In this document: one piece after another, positions 1-10,445 of the stretch
Numbering within the stretch: position 1 is the first letter of the stretch
Layout of the letters: each line of letters begins with the position of its first letter
Source of the DNA: Meloidogyne chitwoodi
Taxonomy: Eukaryota > Nematoda > Chromadorea > Rhabditida > Meloidogynidae
Reading direction: 5' to 3'
NCBI GenBank assembly: GCA_015183035.1
Contig: JACZZP010000009.1
Coordinates: 2,170,001-2,234,000 of the forward strand
DNA: 64,000 bases
Position numbers and translations under genes: made by a program
The notes under the pieces: generated by a model
What the model saw: only the letters and a program-made list of their open reading frames with translations
The model's database searches: none
What the model was told of the DNA's origin: nothing

Positions 1-85
1 AATAAGAGTGTACCTTGACTAACAAATATGTGTAAATGTTTTTTACCTTGTCATTTATATTTTTGTTAATCAATTATCCAATAAA

Positions 86-662
86 ATGATTCAAACTCTT
101 AAAAATTTTACTTTGTTACAATTATACACCAAAATAAGCTTACCCGATGATGAATTTCAACATTGGCTTTCTAGTCTTGGTATGCTTCACAAAACAAGAA
201 CATGTATTTGTGGCTCAGAAATGCGTAAAGAAAATTATAAGCAATATGGACAATGGCGTTGTAAAAAAACAACATGTAGAAAAACAAAAGGGGCTTTGGT
301 TGGCACTTTCTTCAATGGTTTTAAGCTAACTTTCAAACAAGTGATACAGGTAAATTTTGCCGATTATGTACTTTATACCATTTGGAAAATTTCCTTCTAA
401 GATAATGTATTTTTGGTCGAGAAGACCAGTTATACATATAAATCAAAAAGAATTGCAAAGAGAAATTGGTGTGTCAAGGCAGTCAATAATTGATTGGCAA
501 AACTTTCACTCTTATTGCCTTGGGAAAAAATCAAAAAATAATTTGTCCGCAAAAAAAGTCCGCAAAAAAAGCCGTCCCATCTTAACAAGTGCCCAAATTT
601 TAATAATTAAACTTTATATCAAATGTTTATTTCTATGTGTAATAAACAGATTAACCTCGTGA
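86..662 (+). mobile_element. Merlin/IS1016-like transposase, N-terminal fragment
   Basis: This is a relic of a Merlin-type (IS1016/ISXO2-related) DNA transposon. Translation from 86 gives a short zinc ribbon (CICGS, then a second cysteine pair in the WRCKKTTCRK segment), followed by GTFFNGFKL. A 52-bp intron (350-401, GT...AG) joins KQVIQ exactly in frame to IMYFWSRRP, followed by a GVSRQSIIDWQNF helix-turn-helix segment. That order (zinc ribbon, xGTFFxGxKL, YFW, VSxxTxxDW) is the usual N-terminal half of Merlin transposases. The reading frame stops at 662, and the catalytic DDE half is absent, so the copy is truncated. The fragment without the intron would be frameshifted, so the intron is probably genuine. 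I saw no terminal inverted repeats. Family assignment is from motif recall. Confidence 0.7.
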
Positions 663-742
663 TTTATGAGATAAATAATTTATCGTAGAATTATAAAAAA
701 GAATTTTAATAAATATGATTAAATAATTTATTAAAAAACTAT

Positions 743-989
743 TTTAAAAAATTTGTTTATTGACGAAAAGTCCGTTGACATAAAGTCCAATGAAGAAAGG
801 TATTGACGAATGGTCCATTGACGTAAATTCCGTTGACGAGAAGTCGTGCCACCAAGAAAAATAAACTTTCTAACGGCTCCCCGACTTTTCGTCAATGGAC
901 TTTACGTCAACGGACCATCCGTCAATACTTTTAGTCAATGGACTTTATGTCAACGGACTTTTCGTCAATGAACAAATATTTTTTAAAAA
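743..989. repeat. TTGACG-unit foldback element, copy 1
   Basis: Imperfect palindrome of about 245 bp. The left arm is a run of degenerate 15-bp units of the type CGTTGACGAAAAGTC, and the right arm is its reverse complement (GACTTTTCGTCAACG units), with a short centre near 850-885. The outer ends match as TTTTAAAAAATTTG and CAAATATTTTTTAAAA. It is a non-autonomous foldback or MITE with no coding capacity. Confidence 0.8.
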
Positions 990-1160
990 AGTTAAACGAG
1001 AATTTCGTTTTAAATGTTACAGTTTATTGTAAAATATACTTATATTAGTTATAGTATGTATTTAGTTATTGTAATTAGTAATGGAGTGGTTATGGTAACT
1101 TAAATTGCGTGTTGATCTTATTGGTGGTGATTTCTAGGGAGGTCAGTCCAGTTATGCTTC

Positions 1161-1549
1161 TTTTTAACGGTAAAGGACGATTCAGAGTCGGCTGATTCAG
1201 AGTAGCTCGTATAACTTTTTTCATTTTAAACTTTTTCAAATAATTTTTATATCATTCGAAAGAGCTCCAAAAGTGGAGTCTTTTCATCAATTGGACCGAT
1301 CAGATCAGTTGATTTTAGAAAAAGTTACGCCCGAAAAACACGAAAATCAAAATTTTCCACTTATCACGCTATTACTTTTTGTTGAGTGATCTGATTGGAT
1401 CGGTCAAATTAGATAACTTTATCCGCTTATCGGATGCTTTCGATTAATAAAAGAACTATTCAGATCGGTTAAGAAATAAAAAAGTTATAACCAAAAACAA
1501 CCTGCTACTCTGAATCGGCCGACTGAATCATCCCCTACCCTCTTTTTAA
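1161..1549. repeat. Long imperfect inverted-repeat element (MITE-like)
   Basis: About 390 bp with inverted ends: GATTCAGAGTCGGCTGATTC near 1180 pairs with the complement of CGGCCGACTGAATCATC near 1516-1532, and both arms carry TCAGAGTAGC. A second inner inverted pair built on GGACCGATCAGATCAGTTG and TGATCTGATTGGATCGGTC lies nearer the centre. The whole block therefore folds back on itself. It lies exactly between two copies of the TTGACG foldback. No open frame of note. Confidence 0.65.
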
Positions 1550-1570
1550 TTAATATTATTTTCTTTAATT

Positions 1571-1793
1571 TTTTAAAAAATATTTGTTCATTGACGAAAA
1601 GTCCGTTGACATAAAGTCCATTGACGAAAAGTATTGACGGAAGGTCCGTTGACGTAAAGTCCGTTGACGAAAAGTCGTGCCACCTACCTGAAAACTCCAT
1701 GACTTTTTGTCAATGGACTTTACGTCAATGGACCATCCGTCAATATTTGTTAATGGATTTTAAGTCAACGGACTTTTTGTCAATGACTAAATA
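1571..1793. repeat. TTGACG-unit foldback element, copy 2
   Basis: Second complete copy of the foldback at 743-989, with the same 15-bp unit family in opposite orientations in the two arms and the same central GTCGTGCCACC motif before the turn. Arm-to-arm matching is high. It separates the 1161-1549 palindrome from the minisatellite downstream. Confidence 0.8.
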
Positions 1794-1938
1794 TGCATAT
1801 ATGTAATTGAGGAGTTTGTCTATATGTTTGTCCGAGATTTTAAGTAAACTGATTGGGGAAGTAGAAATGGGAGCTTTTATATGTGTTTAAAAGTTCGATA
1901 CTATATAAACAACGTATTTTATCATTCTCTTGTTCTAC

Positions 1939-2860
1939 GAGCAGCGCCAACTGTCTGTGACTCCAACGTCTACGAGAAACGTCAACGGTCAGCTACACTA
2001 ACGGAGGAAGCTCTATGGGCCAAGGTTTTGCGAGCTACGCTAACGGCGGTGGTGCTTGAGACTAAGGTTTGGCGAGCTACGCTAACGGCGTTGGTTCTAG
2101 AGACTAAGGTTTGGCGAGCTACGCTAACGGCGTTGGTTCTAGAGACTAAGGTTTGGCGAGCTACGCTAACGGCGTTGGTTCTAGAGACTTAGGTCTTAGG
2201 AGCTAAGCTAAGGCGTTTGTTCAATAAACTGGTGTCTTAGGAGCTAAGCTAATGCGTTTGTTCAATAAACTGGTGTCTTAGGAGCTAAGCTAAGGCGTTT
2301 GTTCAATAAACTGGTGTCTTAGGAGCCACGCTAAGGCGTTAGTTCTATGAGCCAAGGTTCTAGGAGTATGCTAACGTCTACAAGATACGCCAACGTCTAC
2401 GAGAAACGTCAACGGTCAGCTACACTAACGGAGGAAGCTCTATGGGCCAAGGTTTTGCGAGCTACGCTAACGGCGGTGGTGCTTGAGACTAAGGTTTGGC
2501 GAGCTACGCTAACGGCGTTGGTTCTAGAGACTAAGGTTTGGCGAGCTACGCTAACGGCGTTGGTTCTAGAGACTTAGGTCTTAGGAGCTAAGCTAAGGCG
2601 TTTGTTCAATAAACTGGTGTCTTAGGAGCTAAGCTAAGGCGTTTGTTCAATAAACTGGTGTCTTAGGAGCCACGCTAAGGCGTTAGTTCTATGAGCCAAG
2701 GTTCTAGGAGTATGCTAACGTCTACGAGCATCGTCAACGGTCTACGAGCTACGCTAACGGCGGTGGTTTGTTGGCCAAGGTTCTAGGAGCTATGGTAACG
2801 TTTACAAGATACGCCAACGTCTACAAGCTTCGACAACGGTGATGGTTCTGTGATGGTGGT
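1939..2860 (+). repeat. 41/42-bp minisatellite with a 427-bp higher-order period
   Basis: Tandem array with two alternating unit types. One is 42 bp (core GGCGAGCTACGCTAACGGCG), the other 41 bp (core TTAGGAGCTAAGCTAAGGCG). A compound block starting CAACGTCTACGAGAAACG occurs at 1964 and again at 2391, a 427-bp higher-order period. The second block has one fewer 42-bp and one fewer 41-bp unit. The 42-bp unit is divisible by three, so short open frames run through it, but the 41-bp units break them and there is no sign of a gene. Confidence 0.85.
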
Positions 2861-3180
2861 GTGTAAAGTCAGAGAAAGTAGGAGATCGACTTCCTTTATT
2901 ATTTCTTTTTTATTGTTGTATATGGTTTTCGGAGCCAGTGTTGACAGCTTGACTTAAAACTTGACTCATGCTTGATCATGTTTTAATTTCTCTATGTATT
3001 GTTTTGTTTGTAAATGTTTTAATTATGTTATAGTCTATTCTTTGTAGTTTCTGTTGTGTTAGACGATTGTAAATTTGGGTATCTGGATGATTATTTCGTT
3101 ATCTTGTTTGTTTATTTTGTTGGAAATGTTTATATTTATGTATGACTTTATTGTTTAGATTATTTTTTTACTTTTTTCTA

Positions 3181-3293
3181 TTTTAAAAAATTTGTTTATT
3201 GACGAAAAGTCCGTTGACATAAAGTCCGTTGACGAAAGGTATTGACGAATGGTCCATTGACGTAAATTCCGTTGACGAAAAGTCGTGCCACCT
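3181..3293. repeat. TTGACG foldback, left half only
   Basis: Carries only the left arm of the element at 743-989 and 1571-1793, ending at the GTCGTGCCACC turn point. It is a half copy, as expected from breakage or recombination at the hairpin centre. The downstream tract (about 3293-3345, CTTTAAAAGGTTT...CCCTCCCATCACT) recurs near 34066-34110, so it is itself a dispersed repeat. Confidence 0.75.
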
Positions 3294-3588
3294 TTCTAAC
3301 TTTAAAAGGTTTTAAGAGAAACACCCCCTCCCATCACTGTTAGCTTAATATCTATTCTCTTTCTATTTAATGTTTATTTTTTCGAATTATTTTTTAGTAA
3401 AAAGGGCACACGACCTTTCGCCTCTACGGCAAAAAAAACTACATTTCGTTTACCCGAACCCACGATTTTTTGCCGTTGTGACAAATTTTGTGCATTTTCT
3501 GTCAACGAAATGTCTGGACACAAGGACAAAAGCTTTTCCATAAAATCTTTAATTTTAATAGAATTAATTTTTTATTTTAGTTAATATA

Positions 3589-5457
3589 ATGCCTTCGAAA
3601 CACGAGAAACGACATCATCGTTCAAGATCTCGTTCACCTAAAAAGTTTAATTTTATATTTTATTTATTTAATTATAGTTTAATTTAAGATCAAAAAGACA
3701 TAAAAAGGAGGATTCATCAAATTCTAGCAAAAAGTATTTTTTTATAGATACAAAATAAAAATTTTTTAATTTAATTTTTCAGTGAAGAATCGATGTGAAA
3801 TGAAGAAACAAATAAATTGAGAGCCAAATTAGGACTTGCACCTCTTGACCTTGATGATAAAACAAATACTGAACCAATAGAAAAAGATGATGGAAGTGGT
3901 GAAAAGGTTTTTATTTTTTAACATTTATTGAGATTTAAATATGTATCCTAGGTATTTACTGAAGATGGTGTTGAAATTGTTCATAAACCATCAAGAAACT
4001 GGTCTGATGAAAAACGACAAAAAGAGCTATAAAAAACGACAGAGAGATTTACATTCTAAAGTATTAAAAGCAAAGACTGGATTGGCTGAAGAAGATGATG
4101 ATGAAATTGAGAAAACTTCAAGTTGGATAGAACGTTCACGAAGAATTGAAGAAGAAATGCGTAAAGCAAAAGAAAAGGCTAAACAATTGGATGAAATGGA
4201 TGAATCTTTTGGAATTGGAGCAATGCTAAAAGAAGAACATCAAAAACAACAAAGACGTGGAGTTAAGGTTTGAAATTACTTTATTTTTTTATTTTTAAAA
4301 TAATAAATTATATTGTGGTTTTGTCTTTTAAATTGGTTTTTATACGATTTAATTTTTGAGACCTAAATTGTTGAAGCGCTGAATAAGAAAGTGCCATATT
4401 GGTTATCATATTTATTGTATAAAATCGAGTGCTTTACTCTTTTTTTCATTTTACTACTTTTAACGCATTTTTTAATCTGATCAACAGAAAACTTTCCCTC
4501 TTCACTTTTATTTTTATAATTTTTAGATGGAAGCTTCAACAGGAGGATTAATTGTTGGCCATTCTGTTCAAGACTTTCAAGAAGGAAGAGAAACTATTTT
4601 AGTTCTTCAAGACAAAAGTTTGGAATTTTTTAATGATTTTATTAAGAAATTTTTTTAATATTTTTTATAGGTTTACTTCTTGACGGAGAAGCTGCTGACG
4701 AAGAAGTTTTAATAAATCCAAATATGTAGAAAATGAAAGACACAAATTAAATGTATCAACTTCTCTTCTTTTCACATCTTCTTCAATAGAACTTCGCATA
4801 TGTATTAATCATTTTTATAAGAAAAATATTAAAATTATTTGCGGACATTTGTGCTCATAAGACATAAGAAAAAGTACCATTATTTTTCAGCCACAATTAA
4901 TTTATAAATCGCATATTAAAAAAATTTTTAAGGAAAAAGTTAGAAAAAAATAGAGAAGAAAAATTAGCTGCACGTAAATCACAAAATGGTGAAGATAAAT
5001 TTTCATCTCAAAATTTTCGTGATACAATGAAAGAGACAAACGGTGTTTCTTCATAAGGTTCAAGAGGAGGAGAAGTTATGGAAGAGTGAGAATTGACTGA
5101 TCAAAGTAAAAAAGAGGTTTAAATTCTTTTTAAATTTATTTTAATTTAAATAAAATTTTTGGACACTTTGTTTTTCTTTTTAATTTGAGATATTCATTAT
5201 ATCCACTTTTAAAAATATTTTTTATTTAAAATCGTCTCATTTAAAAAACCAATTATTTAAGATAAAACAAATCAAAGATTCTATTGCAATGCCTCCTCCT
5301 GATCAAACAAAATGGAAAAAGCCAAAGGCCAATGTTGATATTAAAATGTTGGATACACTTGCAGAAAAAATTAAAAAGAGAAGAGGAGGATGAAGATGTG
5401 CTCTATCTGTTAAAAATTTAGTTGCTTTTATAAAGGATGTTAAAAATGATAAATAAT
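3589..5457 (+). pseudogene. SART1/Snu66 (U4/U6.U5 tri-snRNP protein) pseudogene
   Basis: The translation begins MPSKHEKRHHRSRSRSP, an RS-type start. It continues in later exons with NKLRAKLGLAPL, then KAKTGLAEEDDDEIE, SSWIERSRRIEEEMRKAKEK and MDESFGIGAMLKEE, then EASTGGLIVGHSVQDFQEGR. This is the conserved order of SART1/Snu66, the tri-snRNP splicing factor. An in-frame TGA sits just before NEETNKLRAKL (near 3796). The frame of the exon starting at 3952 hits TAA at about 4029, and the conserved WIERSR part lies in another frame. Further stops occur in the 4930-5110 region. Weaker coding-like text (PPPDQTKWKKPK) near 5290 may be the tail or another relic. Introns are retained, so this is a decayed duplicate, not a retrocopy. 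An intact copy should exist elsewhere. Confidence 0.75.
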
Positions 5458-5588
5458 AAATTTTAAAGATTGTTATTAATATTTTTTTTAACTTTATTTA
5501 AATAGTTATTTTTTTCTTTAAATTACTTTTTATCATTAATTCTTTTCTTTTAAATTATAACTTCTAATATTGTTTAGAAATTAAAAAA

Positions 5589-8500
5589 ATGCATCAAACA
5601 ACTCCAGTTCGCCTCATGAGATTTTTTAAACGTGAAACAATTTCAATGGATATGAACAATATTGAATTGAAAATTTTGAAGGAATCAGGCAAAAAGGCGT
5701 TATGCTTTCTTGGTTCATCTTTGCCTGCAAAGTTGGTTTTATTAAATAAAGTTATTCAGTAGATTAGTCTCTTTAAAAAATTTAAGCTTATTTTTCACGT
5801 AATTTTTCTTTAGTCAATTCAAGACTACGAGAGGCTTTAAATATCTTTTCAAATCTATCCATAAACGGTCGCGGGATATAGTGAGCGAAATATTAATCAA
5901 TGCTGAATCGAGGACTGCTATTTCAAAGGTTTTTATTTTAATTAGAGTAGCGAGAACGAGACTTGTAAAATTAATATTAAAGGCGTGCAAATCGTAAAAC
6001 TATATGAGAATTTCTGCTCTGCTTCTAGCTTTGATAACTTTAGTTGTTTTTCGCTCTCCGCATTTTTTTACATTAAAATATAGCTTTGCAGTTTTGTCAG
6101 ATGAAAAAATAAAAAATCCGCAAATTAATCGGAAAAAATCCTCATTTTTAGACAAAAATGCGCAAAAATACAAATGTATATTATTAAATTTTTTTTATTA
6201 ATGTTCATATTTTTCGCTATTAGCAATAGATTTTAACAATTCTCGGTTTCGAGACTGAGAAAAGACGGAAATTGGGTTGGCCTCGGTCTCTTGCTATTTT
6301 TAATTTAATAAAATTAAATTTGTATTTTCATTTTTTTAATTTATAAGAAAGTATTTTCTTTTCTATTTTATTTTTCTAGCAGTGTTCTACATTAGAACTA
6401 TTTGATAATTTATCAAATCTCATCTGCAGTGCAGCCGATTTGGTTTTCTTTAAATTAATTTTTAAAATTTTTATGTTTTAAATATTAGACTGATTGTTTG
6501 CGCTGTATTCATCCTAATTCAACATTTACTAAAGCGGCTGAAGATTGTATGAGAAATTTCAATTCTCTCGTTGAAACCTTAAACACAACACCTGTATATA
6601 TTTCTTAAACCTAAAAATACTCAAATAATTTTTAGGAGTTATATTACGCATTGAAGCAATCTCTTGTGACTGAAGCATCCCTTTTGTGTCCTGTATCTGT
6701 TCGAACCGCAAATTTGTTATTACAGGATTTTGAACTTTCTGGTGTATGTTTAGACGATTCTCAAGTTAGTAATTAATTTTAAAAATTTATTATTTAATAA
6801 TTTTAAAATGTTATTTTTTCGAAAATTCGCTTTTTCAACTTCGAATTAAAAAAAATTTCAGCGTCAACGCTTTGTCCAACTCTCTGATGAAATATTTGAT
6901 GCAGGCACCCGTTTTGTAGTTGGGACTGATCACACACCTAAATTAACTGTAGATGAGAGAAAGACTCTCTCCTCATTTACTGGAGGGTCTGAATTATTAA
7001 TTGCTCCATTATGTCAACATAATAATGGAAAAATAAGGGAATTTACATATGAAAAATTTTATCAGCATGATGAACAACAAGTAATATAATTTTTAATTAG
7101 TTAATTTTAAATTTTTCGAGTTCTTTTTTTTATTCATTTTCCTTAAAAAAATTTATTTTGAAATAAATATTCTTTTTAAATTTTTAGGAATTATTATTAA
7201 AACGTCTCATTTCTGGCCGACATCAAATCGCTCAATTAACAAACTTTCCTACATTTGCTCATCGTGCACAAATTAATTCAATACTTTGCACTTATGAAAA
7301 TGTTCATAAATTTCTCAAGGATATAATTAAGGTTTTTATTTTATTATTTAAAAGAATTTTTTTGAAAAGTAATTTTAAAATTTTCGCTGAATGTTTGGAT
7401 AAAAATGTTGATAAAAATATTTTGTTTATAAAGTTCTGTTTCTGTAACACAATGTTTGTCTAATAACAAACAAAATGTTTTCCGGAAAATCTTCCTCTTG
7501 TTTCGATTAAAGTGTTATCTGAAATATTCTGATATTTTTCGGAAAAAAGTTTTTTAGCATTATTTTATAAATGTTTTTCTACACATGTTTTCCATAAATT
7601 TAATATTTTTCTGGGATGTCATTTGATAATTAATTTTACAATTCTTTTTAATATTAAGGGGTTTTCTAGTCAAATCGACTCAGAATTGGAACAAATTCTC
7701 CGACTTACCACTGATTATTCATTTCACAATTCGTTGGATATTGAAAGACAAGTAGGATATGCTGACATGGAATTCGCTACTTTTGTAATTTTAAAAACTA
7801 GTTTAATTTAATTTTTATTTTTAATGTAAATAGATTCGTCGTCGTCAACTTATTGAAAAAATTGATGGAAGTCAATCCCTTTCCAAATTTTTTCATTTTG
7901 GCACAATGTTTGATGGTTTTGAATTAATTGTTCAAAAGCTTTATGGTATTACTTTTAAACGGTCAATACCCAATGCAGTTGAATGTTGGGAAGGAAACGT
8001 ACTAAAATTGGTTTTTTTTTAATTTAATTAATTAAATGATTTTTTTTTATTTAAGCAAGTTTATCGTGAAGATGAAAACAATTCCAATAGTCAAACATTT
8101 CTTGGAGATATTTTTATTGATGTAGACGCACGTCCCAGCAAACTTCAGGGTGATTGTCATTTTACTATTCGTTGTTCAAAATTGGTAAATTATTTTTATT
8201 ATTTTTTAACAGTATAATTTTTAATTTTTTTAAGCTCGAAAATGGGGAATTTCAAACACCTATTGTTGTTGTATCTTTAGCTATTAATCATTCTGGTATT
8301 AATCATTTTCAAACATCATCTTGTTTAATATCTAATTTATTGGATGAGGTAAAAAATTTTTTTAGAATATTTATTTTTTAATTTTAGCTGGAAATGTCTC
8401 CCCAACAGGCAGAGAATTTTTTCCATGAAATGGGCCATGCAATGCATTCAATTTTGGGGAGAACAATTTTTCAACATGTTGCTGGTAAATAATTTTAAAT

Positions 8501-9423
8501 ATTTTTGGAAAATTTAAAGAAAAAAATTTTAATTTTTAAGGCACTCGTTGTCCTACAGATTTTGCTGAAATACCCTCACATTTAATGGAATGTTTTTTTA
8601 ATGATTCTAGGGTTTGTTTCTTTTATATTTAAAAATATTTAATTTATTTTTTAGATTTTACAAAAAATTTGTCGCGACAAGTCTGGCCGTATTATGGACA
8701 ATGAACAAGCTTCTACCATTATAAAGTGTAGACGCATATTTCCAGCAATACATAATACACAACAGGTTTTTTTATTATAAATATTTTTTAATAATTTTTA
8801 ATAAAATTATATTAAGGCTATTTTCTCTCTTTTCGACTTGGAGGCACATGGAGAGCATGCAGAAGCTATATCTCGTCAAAAAATTAACACAACAGATTTA
8901 TTTTTACAATTACATAAAATGGCTCTTCCTCAATTACATACATCCTCTAATTATGCTTACCATCATAGGTAAAAATTTTTATTTTTAAATTGTTTATTAA
9001 GTTTTAATAATTCTGATTTAAATAAAAGTTCCTCGTTTTAGAATTTCTCACCTTGTCACTTATGGAGCAAGTATTTTTTTTAAATTAAAATTTTAATTAT
9101 TTTTCTTTTATTAAAAACAGAATATTATTCTTATCTTCTTGCTAGAGCCAGTGCATCACTGATTTTTGATAATTTATTTGATAAAGAATTACTTGGACGT
9201 GGAAATGGTCAAAAATGGGCAAATGTGTGTTTGTTTTTTTAATTATTAATTTTATTTAAAGAATATTATGAATTTTAATAAATATTAATAATTAAAGGTA
9301 CAATCCTATGGTGGTGAATATCCTTCAGACGTTCTTTTAGCTAAAGCTTTAGGAACGCCAAATGCTCCATCTAGTGAACAATTAACTCATGCACTTATAA
9401 ACGATGCTACAAATGTGAAATGA
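5589..9423 (+). CDS. MIPEP: Mitochondrial intermediate peptidase (M3 metallopeptidase)
   Basis: Zinc oligopeptidase of the M3 (thimet) family that trims an octapeptide from imported proteins in the mitochondrial matrix after the main processing peptidase. I read 18 exons: 5589-5731, 5814-5928, 6380-6442, 6489-6593, 6636-6764, 6862-7080, 7188-7331, 7659-7784, 7834-7998, 8056-8184, 8235-8348, 8388-8484, 8541-8611, 8655-8765, 8817-8968, 9042-9070, 9121-9224 and 9298-9423. The spliced length is 2142 nt, or 713 residues, typical of the family. The zinc site HEMGH falls at about residues 497-501, and the third ligand is Glu526 in FAEIPS, 25 residues on as usual for M3. Family blocks [12 protein letters not shown] and TYGAKYYSYL are clear. 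The Arg/basic N terminus ([15 protein letters not shown]) suits a mitochondrial presequence. No internal stops were seen. Introns are mostly 40-100 bp, with two longer ones (451 and 327 bp). Confidence 0.93.
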
Positions 9424-9679
9424 AAAATTTTAAAAATTGTTATCAAATATTTATTTATTTTTAATTTTATATAAATTATTTATTTTTTGGTTATATATTT
9501 TAAATTTGTTATTTAAAATAAAATTTTTAAATTTTTTACTTAATTAAATTCTAATCAGCTATTTTCTGACAAATTGGTAGCTTAACTATGCAGTTTTTAT
9601 TAGTTTCTCAAATTTGAGACAATTTTTATTAAATTTTATTTGTTAATAAATGTCTCTATGATTCTAGTCAATTATTATA

Positions 9680-10445
9680 TTACTGATGAAGTAGAAAAAT
9701 GGAGAAAATTATTTTAATTTATTTTAAACTGTAGGTTCTAGTCTCTGTAACATGTAATAAATTGTTTAAAATAATGTTGGAATAATAATATTTATTTAAT
9801 TATATAATTTTTATTTACTAGCAAATAATGCTTTTAAGTCGACATAATTAAAAAAAAAACAAAGAATCGTTTTGACGGGTCATAATCCGCTAATTGTTCC
9901 TCTAATGTAAGTTATATCGCTCAAAATAATTATTGTAGTATTTCAGAATATTTTGAATCTTTTTAAATTGAAAATTATTAAATTCAGTTCCACTTATGAT
10001 AGGTTGAATAAAATCAATTGGACAGACAATCTATATCGAGGCTTTGAATTGAAGGTTTCTTAATTTTAACGTAAGCACCACCAAACCATGAGACAATGCC
10101 TTCATAAATTTCAATTTAATTATTAATTTCCAAATTTTCTCAATTTCTCAAATTGATTTGGCTCCATTAAATAAAGTACATTTTTAATTTATTTTAATTC
10201 TTCTTAAATTAAATTTTAACGATTTTTAATTTTATTAAACATTTTTACGTAAAGGAGCAGAAAATAATTAAAATTAATTATTATTTTTATTAAAAGTATA
10301 AGATGTAGATGTTCATAGAAATATTATTATTATTATTTTTATTTTAATTTGCTTCAGCTCTAAACGTTTCCTTATGAGTTTTTGGTCCAAAAATTGGCCT
10401 AGTGAAGAATTATTATTATTTTATTTTTATGAACTAAAATTTTAA
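9680..10445. repeat. Dispersed ~0.8-kb repeat, copy 1
   Basis: Matches 13150-14010 in the same orientation. Anchors include TTACTAGCAAATAATGC, ATCGTTTTGACGG, CACCACCAAACCATG and GGTCCAAAAATTGGCCTAG, in the same order and spacing in both copies. Indels and substitutions are frequent, so the duplication is old. The minus strand encodes a shared WFGGA-type peptide, suggesting transposase ancestry. Confidence 0.8.

Noticed and set aside
1881..2577. Open frames repeating TLTALVLETKVWRA
   Set aside because: They follow the 42-bp unit and end as soon as 41-bp units begin. No other coding sign.
3941..4273. Treating the 110-codon open frame as a complete gene
   Set aside because: Its ATG lies in an intron of the SART1 relic. 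Only the middle of the frame is homologous, in a frame different from the preceding part.
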